64,000 bases of DNA from Pelagibius sp965227505 (GCF_965227505.1 NZ_OZ245757.1:124001-188000), one strand, 5' to 3'; shown: positions 43,531 to 52,123, counted from the first letter of the stretch. Program-made: numbers and translations. Notes: generated by a model not told the origin, from the sequence alone.

Positions 43531-44466
43531 ATGACGGGACCGCTGGTCAGCGTTGTCATACCCACCTACAACCGCCGCGCCGAACTGCAGCGGGCGATCG
43601 AGAGTGTCCTGGCGCAGGACTACGAGCCCCTGGAGATCATCGTGGTTGACGATGCCTCGACGATCGATGTTTCCCTGACGCTGCCCCAGGCAGCAGAGCG
43701 CTGCCTGCGTTGGATCACTCTGGAAAGGAACCGCGGCGGGGCGACGGCCCGCAATGCCGGCCTCGATGCCGCGGAGGGAGAGGTCGTCGCCCTGCTTGAT
43801 TCCGACGACGTCTGGACCTCCGACAAACTGTCGCGGCAGGTTGCAGCCTATCTGGCGGACGGCTGCCCGCAGGACAGTGTCTATTACAGCCAGGTCGTAC
43901 TCGACCGCGGCATCGAGCGTCTCATCCTGCCGGAGCGCGGGCTGGGTGAGGGCGAGAGCGTCGGAGACTATCTTTTTCCCTGGCGCGGCAATCTGATCCA
44001 CACCTCGTCCCTGTTCATGAGCCGGAGCCTGGCACGCAAGGTCCGTTTCACCGACGATCTGAGGATCCACCAGGACGTGGACTTTTGCCTGCGGCTCCAA
44101 AAGGCGGGTGCCGACTTTCGGTTCCACCCCGAACCGCTCAGCCGCTGGCATGCCGAAGCCCGCCCGGACCGTATGAGCTACCGTCCGAAGTTTCTGCTTT
44201 CTCTGGACTGGCTGGCGACGGCCCATGACCTGATGCCCTTCGAGACCCGCCGCAAGTTCGCCGCGCAGCTTGCCTCGAAGATGCCGGCCCAGGTCTGGCA
44301 CAGCCCGGGGATTGTGCTGATGAGCCTCTGGCGCTGCTGGCGCGAAGGATACATCTCCTGGCGCTATGTGCTGCGCCTGCTCAGTCAGTTCGTTCTGCCG
44401 CAGCGCTGGAGCGACGGCCTGGCGCGGGCTCTCAAGACAACGACAAAGCCGGCGGCAAGCGGCTGA
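43531..44466 (+). CDS. Glycosyltransferase family 2
   Basis: A 311-residue GT2 enzyme with VSVVIPTYNRRAELQRAIES, VVDDASTIDVS, the loop RNRGGATARNAGLD and the metal motif LLDSDDVWT. The catalytic acid region is IHQDVDFCLRLQKAG. A GGAG site precedes the ATG. It ends in a C-terminal patch of aromatic and hydrophobic residues, suggesting loose membrane contact. It converges on the minus-strand gene at 44488. Confidence 0.87.
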   Translation: MTGPLVSVVIPTYNRRAELQRAIESVLAQDYEPLEIIVVDDASTIDVSLTLPQAAERCLRWITLERNRGGATARNAGLDAAEGEVVALLDSDDVWTSDKLSRQVAAYLADGCPQDSVYYSQVVLDRGIERLILPERGLGEGESVGDYLFPWRGNLIHTSSLFMSRSLARKVRFTDDLRIHQDVDFCLRLQKAGADFRFHPEPLSRWHAEARPDRMSYRPKFLLSLDWLATAHDLMPFETRRKFAAQLASKMPAQVWHSPGIVLMSLWRCWREGYISWRYVLRLLSQFVLPQRWSDGLARALKTTTKPAASG

Positions 44467-44487
44467 TCGAAGACGCTCCGCGTCGGC

Positions 44488-45858
44488 TCAGGCGACCTTG
44501 TGAAGCGGCTGCCGCTGCGAGAGAACGTTCATGGTCATCTCGGTCGCCGTTTCCAGGGGAAGCTTGGCTGTCGCCACCCGATGCGGTCGCCCCGGGCTCA
44601 TGATCCAGAAGGCGCCGTCCCGGTGGTGCTGACTGTTGTTGACGTAGCCGACCGGGGCGAAGAGCTCCGCGAAGAGCACGCTTTCCTCGTTTCCGCAATA
44701 CATCAGGCTGCCGTCGTCCAGCGGCTGGATGAAGTTGCACCAGAACATCACCCGTGCGCCGTCGCGGCGCCATGCGAAGACCGGCTCGCCGCCGGCGGTC
44801 ACTTTGCCGAGCGCCGCCTCGAAGCTGCGTGCATCCGCCTCGCTGGCGAAGCTTGCCCAGGCCTGATGCGTCATCACCGGCTCGACAGTCGCGCTCGCCG
44901 GGGCGCCCAGCCAGTCCAGCAGTCTGCGGAAGTCCCGTGGCCGGTGCACGAACTTGCCGCCGATATCCTCGTACCTCAGATTGGCTTCCTGGCTCAGCGC
45001 GGTGACGAGAACCACGGCCCCGTCGTCGCCGGCCATGCGCAAGGCATCCCCAACCAGCAGATCGAGGCCGCGGTAACCGGTCTCGATCGCATCGCCGTAG
45101 GAGGCAAGCTCCTCGTCACTGGGCTTCACGCTGTATTCCTCGGCGGCCATATGCCGCCAATAACGATGCTGGTAGAAGGCCACGGAGTTGGCGAAGAAGA
45201 AGGCGACCTCAGGGCGGCGTTTGCGGTAGCTGTGCTTGAAGACGTCCCAGGAGAGCTGGTCGAGGATCGTTGCCCGGTGCCAGCGCCGGTCGCGCCTGCC
45301 GAGCCGTTCCGCCATAAGCTGTGCGGCGGCACGCCCTGCGGTGCGCAGGCTCAATCCGTGGCTGGCGAGGAAACCTGCAAAGGCCAGTGCATCGCGGCCA
45401 CCCGCTTCGGCATCGGGGTTGGCGTGTTCGGTCACCTTGTGGGCAATGAAGCGATGGAAAACCCGGAAGGCGTCATCCGAGGGCGGAACATGCCTTGACC
45501 AGGGATCGGGAACCACCGTTACGCGCTCGTTCCTCGACGGGCTCACGTTCATGGACCCGAAGACGAGGGCCCTGTTGCCGTCCTCGGCGAAGCGGTCCCA
45601 AAGCTGGCGCAGTTCGATGCAATGGCCCTGATCGAGCTCGGTGATGCCGTGGACCGCTTGCGGCTGGCCGGTGTGGTAGCTCACCCACTGGACCCAGGGC
45701 TCCAGGCTTGCGTCTTTTGTGGTGGAGACAAAAACCTCGGAGCGGTCGTGCAGACGCCGGAAATTCGGCAGCGCACCTTTGGCCATCAGCCTGTTTAGAA
45801 TTGGCGGACAGAGTTCGTTGAACTCCAGAACGATCAGGGATTTCGGCGTCTCGGACAT
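44488..45858 (-). CDS. Alkaline-phosphatase-superfamily protein in the polysaccharide locus
   Basis: A 456-residue cytoplasmic protein beginning KSLIVLEFNELCPPIL at the ATG 45858 (GGGAAGG upstream). The fold signature of type I phosphodiesterases/alkaline phosphatases is visible: an N-terminal EFNE metal site followed by NRLMAKGALPNF, a nucleophile region around TTKDASLEPW, and late conserved segments (GYRGLDLLVGDALRMAGDDGAVVLVTALSQ, here split for brevity). The usual C-terminal D-H pair (as in TSDHG) reads TALSQ, so the second metal site looks altered. Similar proteins occur in alphaproteobacterial exopolysaccharide clusters; the substrate is unknown. Confidence 0.65.
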   Translation of the reverse strand: MSETPKSLIVLEFNELCPPILNRLMAKGALPNFRRLHDRSEVFVSTTKDASLEPWVQWVSYHTGQPQAVHGITELDQGHCIELRQLWDRFAEDGNRALVFGSMNVSPSRNERVTVVPDPWSRHVPPSDDAFRVFHRFIAHKVTEHANPDAEAGGRDALAFAGFLASHGLSLRTAGRAAAQLMAERLGRRDRRWHRATILDQLSWDVFKHSYRKRRPEVAFFFANSVAFYQHRYWRHMAAEEYSVKPSDEELASYGDAIETGYRGLDLLVGDALRMAGDDGAVVLVTALSQEANLRYEDIGGKFVHRPRDFRRLLDWLGAPASATVEPVMTHQAWASFASEADARSFEAALGKVTAGGEPVFAWRRDGARVMFWCNFIQPLDDGSLMYCGNEESVLFAELFAPVGYVNNSQHHRDGAFWIMSPGRPHRVATAKLPLETATEMTMNVLSQRQPLHKVA

Positions 45859-46331
45859 GGTGCGGCACCTTCCCAGTGTCATCTAACCCGGTGTCATCCA
45901 ATGCCAGGTGTCGGTTCAAGCTCTCTACCGGCCCAGCTCCGTCGAAGTGGCTGCGCACAAGGCGAACCTGGGCGACGATGCGGCGTTTCCTCCAGGGCCG
46001 GCTGCCGTGCCTCTTGGCGGGCTCTGGGCCGTGTCCGGAACCGCGGCCGCCGGATTGGTGGCGCGGCCGGGAACGGATGGTGGGTGACGAACCACTTTCC
46101 CTTGTTTCCCAATAGTATGGGCGGGATGACGAAGGCAAGCATGCCACAAAGATGTTCTAGCCCTGCGGTCTCCAAGGAGGGCTAACCTGCCCCGCAGCGA
46201 AGCGGTTATTTGTACCCCAACGACAGAGGCTGGCAGAGCAGGTGTCAGGAACCCGCCAGGTACCACGGCCACCAGCATCGAGGCCACAAGCATCAAGTTC
46301 TGTGGCGTCGGACGTGCCCTGCGGCGAAGCC
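45859..46331. other. 473-base spacer with two short tandem repeats
   Basis: A divergent spacer between the phosphatase-fold gene and a GT2 gene. Two 15-base repeats are visible: CCCAGTGTCATCTAA (45872-45886) with CCCGGTGTCATCCAA (45887-45901), and GCCACCAGCATCGAG (46268-46282) with GCCACAAGCATCAAG (46283-46297). The GT2 frame is open upstream to 46242 through the second repeat, but that part looks untranslated. No other gene is convincing. Confidence 0.55.
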
Positions 46332-47300
46332 ATGAGTGCGCCGCGCGTCTCCGTGATCATTCCTGCCTACAACGCAGCGGCCTATCTGGAGCGCACGGTC
46401 GCCTCTGTGCAGGGGCAGAGCCTCGCGGACTCTGAGATTCTCATCATCGACGACTGCTCCACGGACCGGACGCTTGCAGTCGCCAGATCGCTTGCGGCCG
46501 CCGACGACCGTATCCAGGTCATTGCGGCAGAACGCAACGGCGGGCCCGCCGCCGCCCGTAACCTTGGTCTCGATTCTGCGCAGGGTGACTGGATCGCATT
46601 GCTCGACGCGGACGACGCCTTCGAGCCGGGCCGGCTTGCGCGCCTGACCGCCCTTGCACGGGATTGCAGTGCTGATCTCGTGGCCGACAACCTGCTCCTG
46701 GAGGACGAGGCCGGCAATCTGGAACCCATGCTGCCGGCCGGCGAGGTCGCCAGCTGTGCGCCGATCACTGCTGCGGACTTCCTGCGCGGGAACCTGCCAG
46801 ACCCAAAGCGCCCCCGGCGCAGCTACGGGTTTCTGAAGCCGCTGATCTCCCGGCGGTTTCTGGCGCGGCAAGCTCTGCGATATGAGGAGTCCCTGCGCTT
46901 TGCCGAAGACTTCGCCTTCTACATGGCCTGCTTTGCCGCGGGTGCGCGCTTCTTTCTGTGCCAGGAGCCGCTGTACCGTTACCGCCTGCGCTCGGACTCT
47001 CTGACCGCCTGTCACAGCACCGAGGATTTGCGCCGTCTTCTGGCGGTCGACCTGCGCTTTCTGGAGAATCCGGCGCTCGCTTCCCCCGGGTTTCGCGCGG
47101 CGTTGGAGGAGCACAGGAAAAGCCTTGAGCAGCGTCTGCAGTGGCGGGTGTTTATCGACGAAGCGCGGGAACGCAGCTGGCACCGGGCGCTGCTGGCCAG
47201 CCTTAAGGGCTGGCATGTCTTCAGTTATGTCTCCAGCCAGTTGTTTGCGGAAGTCTGGCGCCGCCTTTGCCAAGGGCGCTTAAGGTCGACTCCAGCATAG
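46332..47300 (+). CDS. Glycosyltransferase family 2 (ExoO-like paralogue)
   Basis: A 322-residue GT2 enzyme from the ATG at 46332, where homology begins: VSVIIPAYNAAAYLERTV, the donor motif IIDDCSTDRT, the loop GGPAAARNLGLD and the metal motif LLDADDAFEPGR. It also has ADLVADNLLLED and the catalytic FAEDFAFYMACFAAG. It is similar in order and motifs to the transferase at 38755-39714. Its 3' end overlaps, on the opposite strand, the last 80 bases of the polymerase gene, an unusual convergent overlap. Confidence 0.86.
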   Translation: MSAPRVSVIIPAYNAAAYLERTVASVQGQSLADSEILIIDDCSTDRTLAVARSLAAADDRIQVIAAERNGGPAAARNLGLDSAQGDWIALLDADDAFEPGRLARLTALARDCSADLVADNLLLEDEAGNLEPMLPAGEVASCAPITAADFLRGNLPDPKRPRRSYGFLKPLISRRFLARQALRYEESLRFAEDFAFYMACFAAGARFFLCQEPLYRYRLRSDSLTACHSTEDLRRLLAVDLRFLENPALASPGFRAALEEHRKSLEQRLQWRVFIDEARERSWHRALLASLKGWHVFSYVSSQLFAEVWRRLCQGRLRSTPA

Positions 47301-48588
47301 AGTCCCGGGCGCTCGCGCCGTAGCGCAGGCTGGCGACGAAGAGGGCCCCGAGAAGGATCTGTATCAGCGAATGCTGGCGGAAGAGGGCGTACTCGCTGAG
47401 CGAGTACACCGTGACAAACGCCAGGAAGAAAATGGGCAGGGCGGCCGTCGCATCGCTGCCGTAGCGAAGCACCCTCATCGCGGCAACGCCGAACCAGACC
47501 CCCGAGGCCAGCGTAAGAAAGAGGCCCACAAAGCCCATCTGGACGGTGATGTCCAGATAGGAGTTGTGGAAGTTCTTCAGGTTCTGCTGCATGACATACT
47601 GAATGTAGCTGCTTAGGGAGCCGTCGTTGCCGTCCCAGAAGGCATTGTAGCCGAGGCCGAGCACGGGCCTCTGGGCGATCATTCCGGTCGCGAAGTCCCA
47701 GAGCACGGAGCGGCCGGTCAGGGTGCGCTCCTTGCCCAGGGCGTCCAGCGCCAGACCGGCGGGGTCGATGCCGTAGGAGAGTACGAACCAGGCGGCGGAT
47801 GCCCCCACCATGGCAGCGAGCAGATAGGCCAGAAGGCGCAGCGGACCCGGCGACCGCCAGGTCAGGAGCACCGGCGCGATGGCGCAGAGGCCGAACATCA
47901 TGACGATCGAGGTCGCCGAACGGCTGAACCCCGTCAACAGCAGGCAGAGCGTCGCAGCCAACAGCACCAGCGGCCGCTTCCATCCTATCGCGAACAGGAG
48001 AATCGAGCAGATCAGCAGGAGAACCATGCGCCCGCCCAGGACGTTCTTATGCGGAAAGATGCCCCGCGCGATACCGTTGTGGTCGTAGGCGAAGCCGAGT
48101 TTGGCGAGGATTGCCAGCAGTGAGACCAGGGCGCAGGCCAGCATCACCCAGAACAGGCCGCGGCAGATGTCGAAGAGCGAGAACCGTCCGCCAAGGTAGG
48201 CTGCGATCAGCACCGTCATGGTGAGCTGAATGGTGGCCCGCAGGGTCTGGTTCGGCGTGTCGGACCAGAAGTAGGAGGTCGCCGCCAGAACGGGCCACAG
48301 CAGCAACGGCCCCATCAACCAGAGCGCCGACAGAAAGGTTCCGTACCGCAGAATGAAGAGACCGAGCGCAGTGAGGTAGATGAGATACCAGCTCAGTGTC
48401 TCAACCGGCCGCTGCAGGGCGAAGGCGTAGGAAGCGGCCAGGATGGTGAACAGCAGGAAGGCCCACTCCAGCGCGCGCAGCAGCGTCAGCGGCTCCTGCC
48501 CGGCGGGCTCCTGCGACGGCGGGTGGCGCTCCGAAAGCGCGCCCGGTTGCGCAGGGGTCGGGGAGTGCGGTTCGGCAGCCATTGTCAT
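47221..48588 (-). CDS. O-antigen polymerase family protein (Wzy/ExoQ)
   Basis: A 455-residue inner-membrane protein with about eleven membrane helices. The Wzy_C signature is in the large periplasmic loop: GIFPHKNVLGGRM, LTGFSRSATSIV, LTGRSVLWDFATGMI and FHNSYLDITVQMG. It would link repeat units into the long polymer on the periplasmic side, as ExoQ does for succinoglycan. A Pro/Glu-rich cytoplasmic N-terminus (about 35 residues) precedes the first helix. The ATG at 48588 comes two bases after the stop of the sulfotransferase gene, so the two form an operon. Confidence 0.88.
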   Translation of the reverse strand: MTMAAEPHSPTPAQPGALSERHPPSQEPAGQEPLTLLRALEWAFLLFTILAASYAFALQRPVETLSWYLIYLTALGLFILRYGTFLSALWLMGPLLLWPVLAATSYFWSDTPNQTLRATIQLTMTVLIAAYLGGRFSLFDICRGLFWVMLACALVSLLAILAKLGFAYDHNGIARGIFPHKNVLGGRMVLLLICSILLFAIGWKRPLVLLAATLCLLLTGFSRSATSIVMMFGLCAIAPVLLTWRSPGPLRLLAYLLAAMVGASAAWFVLSYGIDPAGLALDALGKERTLTGRSVLWDFATGMIAQRPVLGLGYNAFWDGNDGSLSSYIQYVMQQNLKNFHNSYLDITVQMGFVGLFLTLASGVWFGVAAMRVLRYGSDATAALPIFFLAFVTVYSLSEYALFRQHSLIQILLGALFVASLRYGASARDSMLESTLSALGKGGARLPQTTGWRHN

Positions 48589-48589
48589 T

Positions 48590-49420
48590 CTACAGCGACC
48601 AATTGTTAAAGGGCATGCCGGCAAGGTCGCGAAACTGCGTCGCATCGTCCTGGAGCAGGTCCTTCAATTCAGCACGCAGGCCTTCGTCCAGCCGCGGCAG
48701 TTCGACTTGGGACCGCCGGCGCAGCTGGTTCAGCATGGCATCATAAAGCGGCCGCGGGATGCGGGCCTTGATTGCCCTTAGGACCGGCGATCGTCGGGCA
48801 TTGAAGTACCATTGAGGCAGCCCCTGCAGGCTGCTGCGTTGATTGTGAATCCGGTCAAGCCCGTCGACGGTGATCGCGCTGTCGACTTCTAGAAAGTCGA
48901 ACACTTGGCGCAGAAGGGCCTGGGGCCGGTCCCGCAGCTCGTCGAAACAGGCAATGAAGATCCGGTCCCGCTCAAAGAACTCCAGATATCGGGAGAGCTG
49001 TTTGAAGTACCGGCTGCACTCAAGGTAGTTGCGGCCGGCCTGGCTGTTCAGAACCTGCGCCGGGTCCTGGTTCGCTTCTCCTGCAATGGCGTGATGATGG
49101 TACTGGGACAGAAACCGGTCGATCGGGTCGCGCACGATGTAGATCAACTTCACGCCAGGGGCCGTGCTGAAGATACGTTCCGGTACCCCCGGAAACTCGC
49201 TGTGCTTTGTGTAATTGGGCGATGCCTCACCATGGATCCGGGCGCCGCTGGTGAACTGGGCGCGGTACCAGTCCAGCCCCTGTGCGAAGTTTTGTTTGGC
49301 GAGGAAGAAGTCCGTTTCCTTTTCACGCGAAAGTCCGATTTCCGGATGTGCCCCGAGGTAGCGGTAAAGGCTGGTGGTGCCGCATTTCATGGCACCAATG
49401 ATGATGAAATCCGGCGCCAT
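48590..49420 (-). CDS. Sulfotransferase (PAPS-dependent)
   Basis: A 276-residue cytoplasmic sulfotransferase that would move sulfate from PAPS to a sugar. The 5'-phosphosulfate loop is IIGAMKCGTTSLYRYL near the N-terminus, and the 3'-phosphate site is YIVRDPIDRFLSQYHHH. GLSREKETDFFL is typical of the Sulfotransfer_1 group acting on carbohydrates. The ATG at 49420 is chosen because GGGAAG precedes it. Its operon with the polymerase suggests that the exported polymer carries sulfate. No PAPS synthesis genes are in view. Confidence 0.88.
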   Translation of the reverse strand: MAPDFIIIGAMKCGTTSLYRYLGAHPEIGLSREKETDFFLAKQNFAQGLDWYRAQFTSGARIHGEASPNYTKHSEFPGVPERIFSTAPGVKLIYIVRDPIDRFLSQYHHHAIAGEANQDPAQVLNSQAGRNYLECSRYFKQLSRYLEFFERDRIFIACFDELRDRPQALLRQVFDFLEVDSAITVDGLDRIHNQRSSLQGLPQWYFNARRSPVLRAIKARIPRPLYDAMLNQLRRRSQVELPRLDEGLRAELKDLLQDDATQFRDLAGMPFNNWSL

Positions 49421-49813
49421 CGTGGCTTCCCGCATGCGGTCGTCGTGAACCCGGTCCGTCTCTAGCTTTTCCGCCCTGAGGTCACAACGTCGACTGAGGC
49501 GAGCGTCGACTGTAGCCGCCGACCCGTTCCGTGACCACCTTTTCGCGGTCGCACAAAGGCGTCGCGGAGGCCAGTGATTTTCCTATGACCGAGAAATTAG
49601 TCACAACAAAGCCCACAGTTAGCCCACGCGAAATCACACGTTCACACGCGCGGAAGGGGCTATGTTTTTGCGGTGCAGTAGTGAGGGGTGTCTCGTTCGG
49701 CTTCGGTGTTCGAGACCTGCGTCGTTAATCAGGATCGCGCGACAGAACGATCACAGACGCGCCGGGTATGCCTAGGAACGCAGTGCCGCTGAGTCTCACA
49801 GGGGGATTGTGTA
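49421..49813. other. 393-base divergent spacer
   Basis: It lies between the sulfotransferase/polymerase operon (minus) and the priming transferase operon (plus), so promoters for both are expected here. CGTCGACTG occurs twice, 16 bases apart (49488-49496 and 49504-49512). No gene is convincing and I cannot place -35 and -10 boxes reliably. Confidence 0.4.
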
Positions 49814-51271
49814 ATGGATGCTGCGCTGGCGGCAGTTGACGGTAAGCAGGCAAATCGGGACGTCAGACCGATTTCGCGGATCGCAGTCGATATCGCGTTT
49901 CGCACCTGCGACTTGATGGTGATCGGGGTTCTAGGACTTGCGTTTTTCTTTCTTCGGCAAGCCGACGATCTGAGCCTGTATTACCCGCGATATCTCGGCG
50001 CGATTGTCGTCGGTATCGTTGTTGCGAGCATGATGCTCCATCGTTTCGATGTTTATCGGGACGACTTTCTCTTCGCCAAGCGCATTCCCTACGGAAACCT
50101 GATCACGGCCTGGACGGTGACCTTCTGTGTCCTGCTCGCGCTGGCCTTTCTCATGAAGGTGTCCGACACCTATTCGCGCATCTGGGCGCTTTCCTGGTTC
50201 CTGGGGACCTCTGTGGCACTGGTCGCCGGCCGCCTGCTGCTGCGCCGCTGGGTGCGCGGGCTTGCGGTGGCCGGCCGTTTCGCCAACCGCACGGTTATCG
50301 TGGGGGCAGGGGAGCAGGGCCGCCGGCTTGCCGCCTACCTTCAGACCCACGGCGATCTCAGCACCAAGATCGTTGGCTTCGCGGATGACCGCCGCTCTCG
50401 CGTTCTTCGGGAAAGCAACGGCATTCCGCTGCTGGGCAGCGTGGAGGAACTGATCGGGATGATCCGCCGGGACGAGGTGGACCAGGTGGTCGTCGCCTTG
50501 CCGTGGACAGCCGACCAGAGACTGAGGGAGGTTGTAAGCCAGCTCGAACGCACGCCGGTTCCGATCCGCCTGGCGCCGGACCTCGCGGCGTTCAGTTTTC
50601 CCGACCGCGCCTTCACCCACCTGGCAAGGCTGCCTGTCATGCAGCTCTTCGACCGGCCGATCTCGGGCTGGTCGTTCATTCTGAAGACGATCGAAGATCG
50701 CGGGATCGCCGCTCTCCTGCTGGTCGCGCTCTCGCCGCTGTTTCTGCTGGTGGCGCTCGCGATCAAGTTCGATTCCCCCGGTCCGGTCTTCTTTCGCCAG
50801 AAACGCTATGGCTTCAACCACAATCTCTTCGATTGCTGGAAGTTCCGGACCATGCACCACCACATGACCGACGCCAATGCGGAAGTCCTCACACGCCGCA
50901 ATGACGGTCGTGTGACCCGGGTCGGACGGTTCCTGCGCAAGACCAGCCTCGATGAACTGCCGCAGCTGATCAACGTCCTGAAGGGCGATATGTCGCTGGT
51001 CGGCCCGCGCCCTCATGCCACCTCCGCGAAAGCCGGCGGTCATCTCTACGAAGACGCCGTCGATGCCTATGCCGCGCGCCACCGTGTCAAGCCGGGCATC
51101 ACCGGCTGGGCCCAGGTAAACGGCTGGCGCGGCGAAACCGATACCGTCGAAAAGATCGAACGGCGTGTGGAACACGACCTGTTCTACATCGAGAACTGGT
51201 CGCTGGCCTTCGATCTGCAGATCCTCATCAGAACCGCCTTCGTCGTTCTCGGTGATCGCGAAGCCTATTAG
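49814..51271 (+). CDS. Undecaprenyl-phosphate sugar phosphotransferase (WcaJ/ExoY-like primer)
   Basis: A 485-residue enzyme that starts each repeat unit by moving a sugar-phosphate (usually glucose-1-P) to undecaprenyl phosphate. The N-terminal half has four helices and a CoA-binding-like domain (VIVGAGEQGRRLAAYL, about residues 155-170). The catalytic C-terminal domain has PGPVFFRQKRYGFN, FDCWKFRTM, KTSLDELPQLINVLKGDMS, VGPRPHA and GITGWAQVNGWRGET, all typical of the bacterial sugar transferase family. It heads an operon that continues with the GalU-like gene and the export genes. Confidence 0.93.
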   Translation: MDAALAAVDGKQANRDVRPISRIAVDIAFRTCDLMVIGVLGLAFFFLRQADDLSLYYPRYLGAIVVGIVVASMMLHRFDVYRDDFLFAKRIPYGNLITAWTVTFCVLLALAFLMKVSDTYSRIWALSWFLGTSVALVAGRLLLRRWVRGLAVAGRFANRTVIVGAGEQGRRLAAYLQTHGDLSTKIVGFADDRRSRVLRESNGIPLLGSVEELIGMIRRDEVDQVVVALPWTADQRLREVVSQLERTPVPIRLAPDLAAFSFPDRAFTHLARLPVMQLFDRPISGWSFILKTIEDRGIAALLLVALSPLFLLVALAIKFDSPGPVFFRQKRYGFNHNLFDCWKFRTMHHHMTDANAEVLTRRNDGRVTRVGRFLRKTSLDELPQLINVLKGDMSLVGPRPHATSAKAGGHLYEDAVDAYAARHRVKPGITGWAQVNGWRGETDTVEKIERRVEHDLFYIENWSLAFDLQILIRTAFVVLGDREAY

Positions 51272-51287
51272 AAGGACGCTGGACAAC

Positions 51288-52034
51288 TTGACTGTGATCC
51301 CTCTCCGCAAAGCCGTCATTCCGCTGGACGCCGCAGCCGCAAGGACGCTGATGGCGGCCGAGACCCACGGATCAGCTGCCGGTGCCGTTGGTGAGGATCC
51401 GGACCTGCAGACTGTGGTGGAGGAGGCGCGGGCAGCTGGATTGAGCGAAATCCTGATGGTGACCGAAGAGGGCACGACCGTCGTCGATGACCGTCATGCC
51501 GGCCGCAAGGTTTATGTGGCGGGCCGGTTCTCCGCATCGGATCGGAAGGACGATGGCAGGGCTTTGAGCCACCGCCAGGGACGCGCCATGCGCCAGCGTG
51601 GACCCCACGACCTTGGCGCCGCCCTGTGTGCCGCCCGGGAGGTCATCGGATCGGAGCCCGTCGCCGTTCTGGTCCCGGGGCGTCCTCAGGCGCGCGGAGC
51701 CATGGCGATGCTGCGCCTTCTGGCGCGCTATCGGCTGACCGGCGGCAACGTCGTGGCTGTGCTCGATGACGGGCTGCGGGAGCGGGAAGGGAGTTTCGCC
51801 GCCGTCTCTGCGGCGTCCTTGGGGCGCTACATCCTGCAGCCGGACGTTTTCAAAGCGTTGGAACGTCAGCCCGCTGCCGATCTGCATGCCGCCATTCTTT
51901 CGACAGCCGAAGCCTGGCCTTTGAGTGCCGTGCGCCTGCGCGTCGAGCCGGAAACCGGTCAGCGGCGGGTCGGCCGGCGGCGGCGGCCTGCCGGTCTGCA
52001 GGTGGCCGACCGCCTGTCCGAAGCCGGCGATTAG
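51288..52034 (+). CDS. GalU-like protein with lost catalytic motifs
   Basis: A 248-residue protein from a TTG at 51288 (AAGGAC upstream). By eye it aligns along most of its length with UTP-glucose-1-phosphate uridylyltransferase: RKAVIPLDAAAARTLM at the place of RKAVxPxAGLGTRFLP, then VVEEARAAGLSEILMVTE, DLGAALCAAREVIGSEPVA, GGNVVAVLDD and YILQPDVFKALER. The glycine-rich nucleotide loop, the lysine motif after it and the DD metal site (VLLPDD becomes VLVPGR) are all gone. It is therefore probably inactive, yet the frame is intact, suggesting a retained non-catalytic role, for example binding UDP-glucose or a partner. It follows the priming transferase by 16 bases. Confidence 0.7.
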   Translation: MTVIPLRKAVIPLDAAAARTLMAAETHGSAAGAVGEDPDLQTVVEEARAAGLSEILMVTEEGTTVVDDRHAGRKVYVAGRFSASDRKDDGRALSHRQGRAMRQRGPHDLGAALCAAREVIGSEPVAVLVPGRPQARGAMAMLRLLARYRLTGGNVVAVLDDGLREREGSFAAVSAASLGRYILQPDVFKALERQPAADLHAAILSTAEAWPLSAVRLRVEPETGQRRVGRRRRPAGLQVADRLSEAGD

Positions 52035-52076
52035 CATTGGTATCTGCTCGTTGCCGACCGGGGAGCGGCGCGAGTT

Positions 52077-52114
52077 TCTTATGATGTATGTAAAGTCTTA
52101 TGATGTAGGTAAAG
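52077..52114. repeat. 19-base direct duplication before the export gene
   Basis: Two head-to-tail copies, 52077-52095 and 52096-52114, differ at one base (TCTTATGATGTATGTAAAG and TCTTATGATGTAGGTAAAG). The second copy runs straight into the strong ribosome-binding site (GGAGGAGGAG) of the gene at 52124. Each copy contains ATG codons in another frame, so an upstream mini-ORF is possible. Confidence 0.88.
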
Positions 52115-52123
52115 GAGGAGGAG

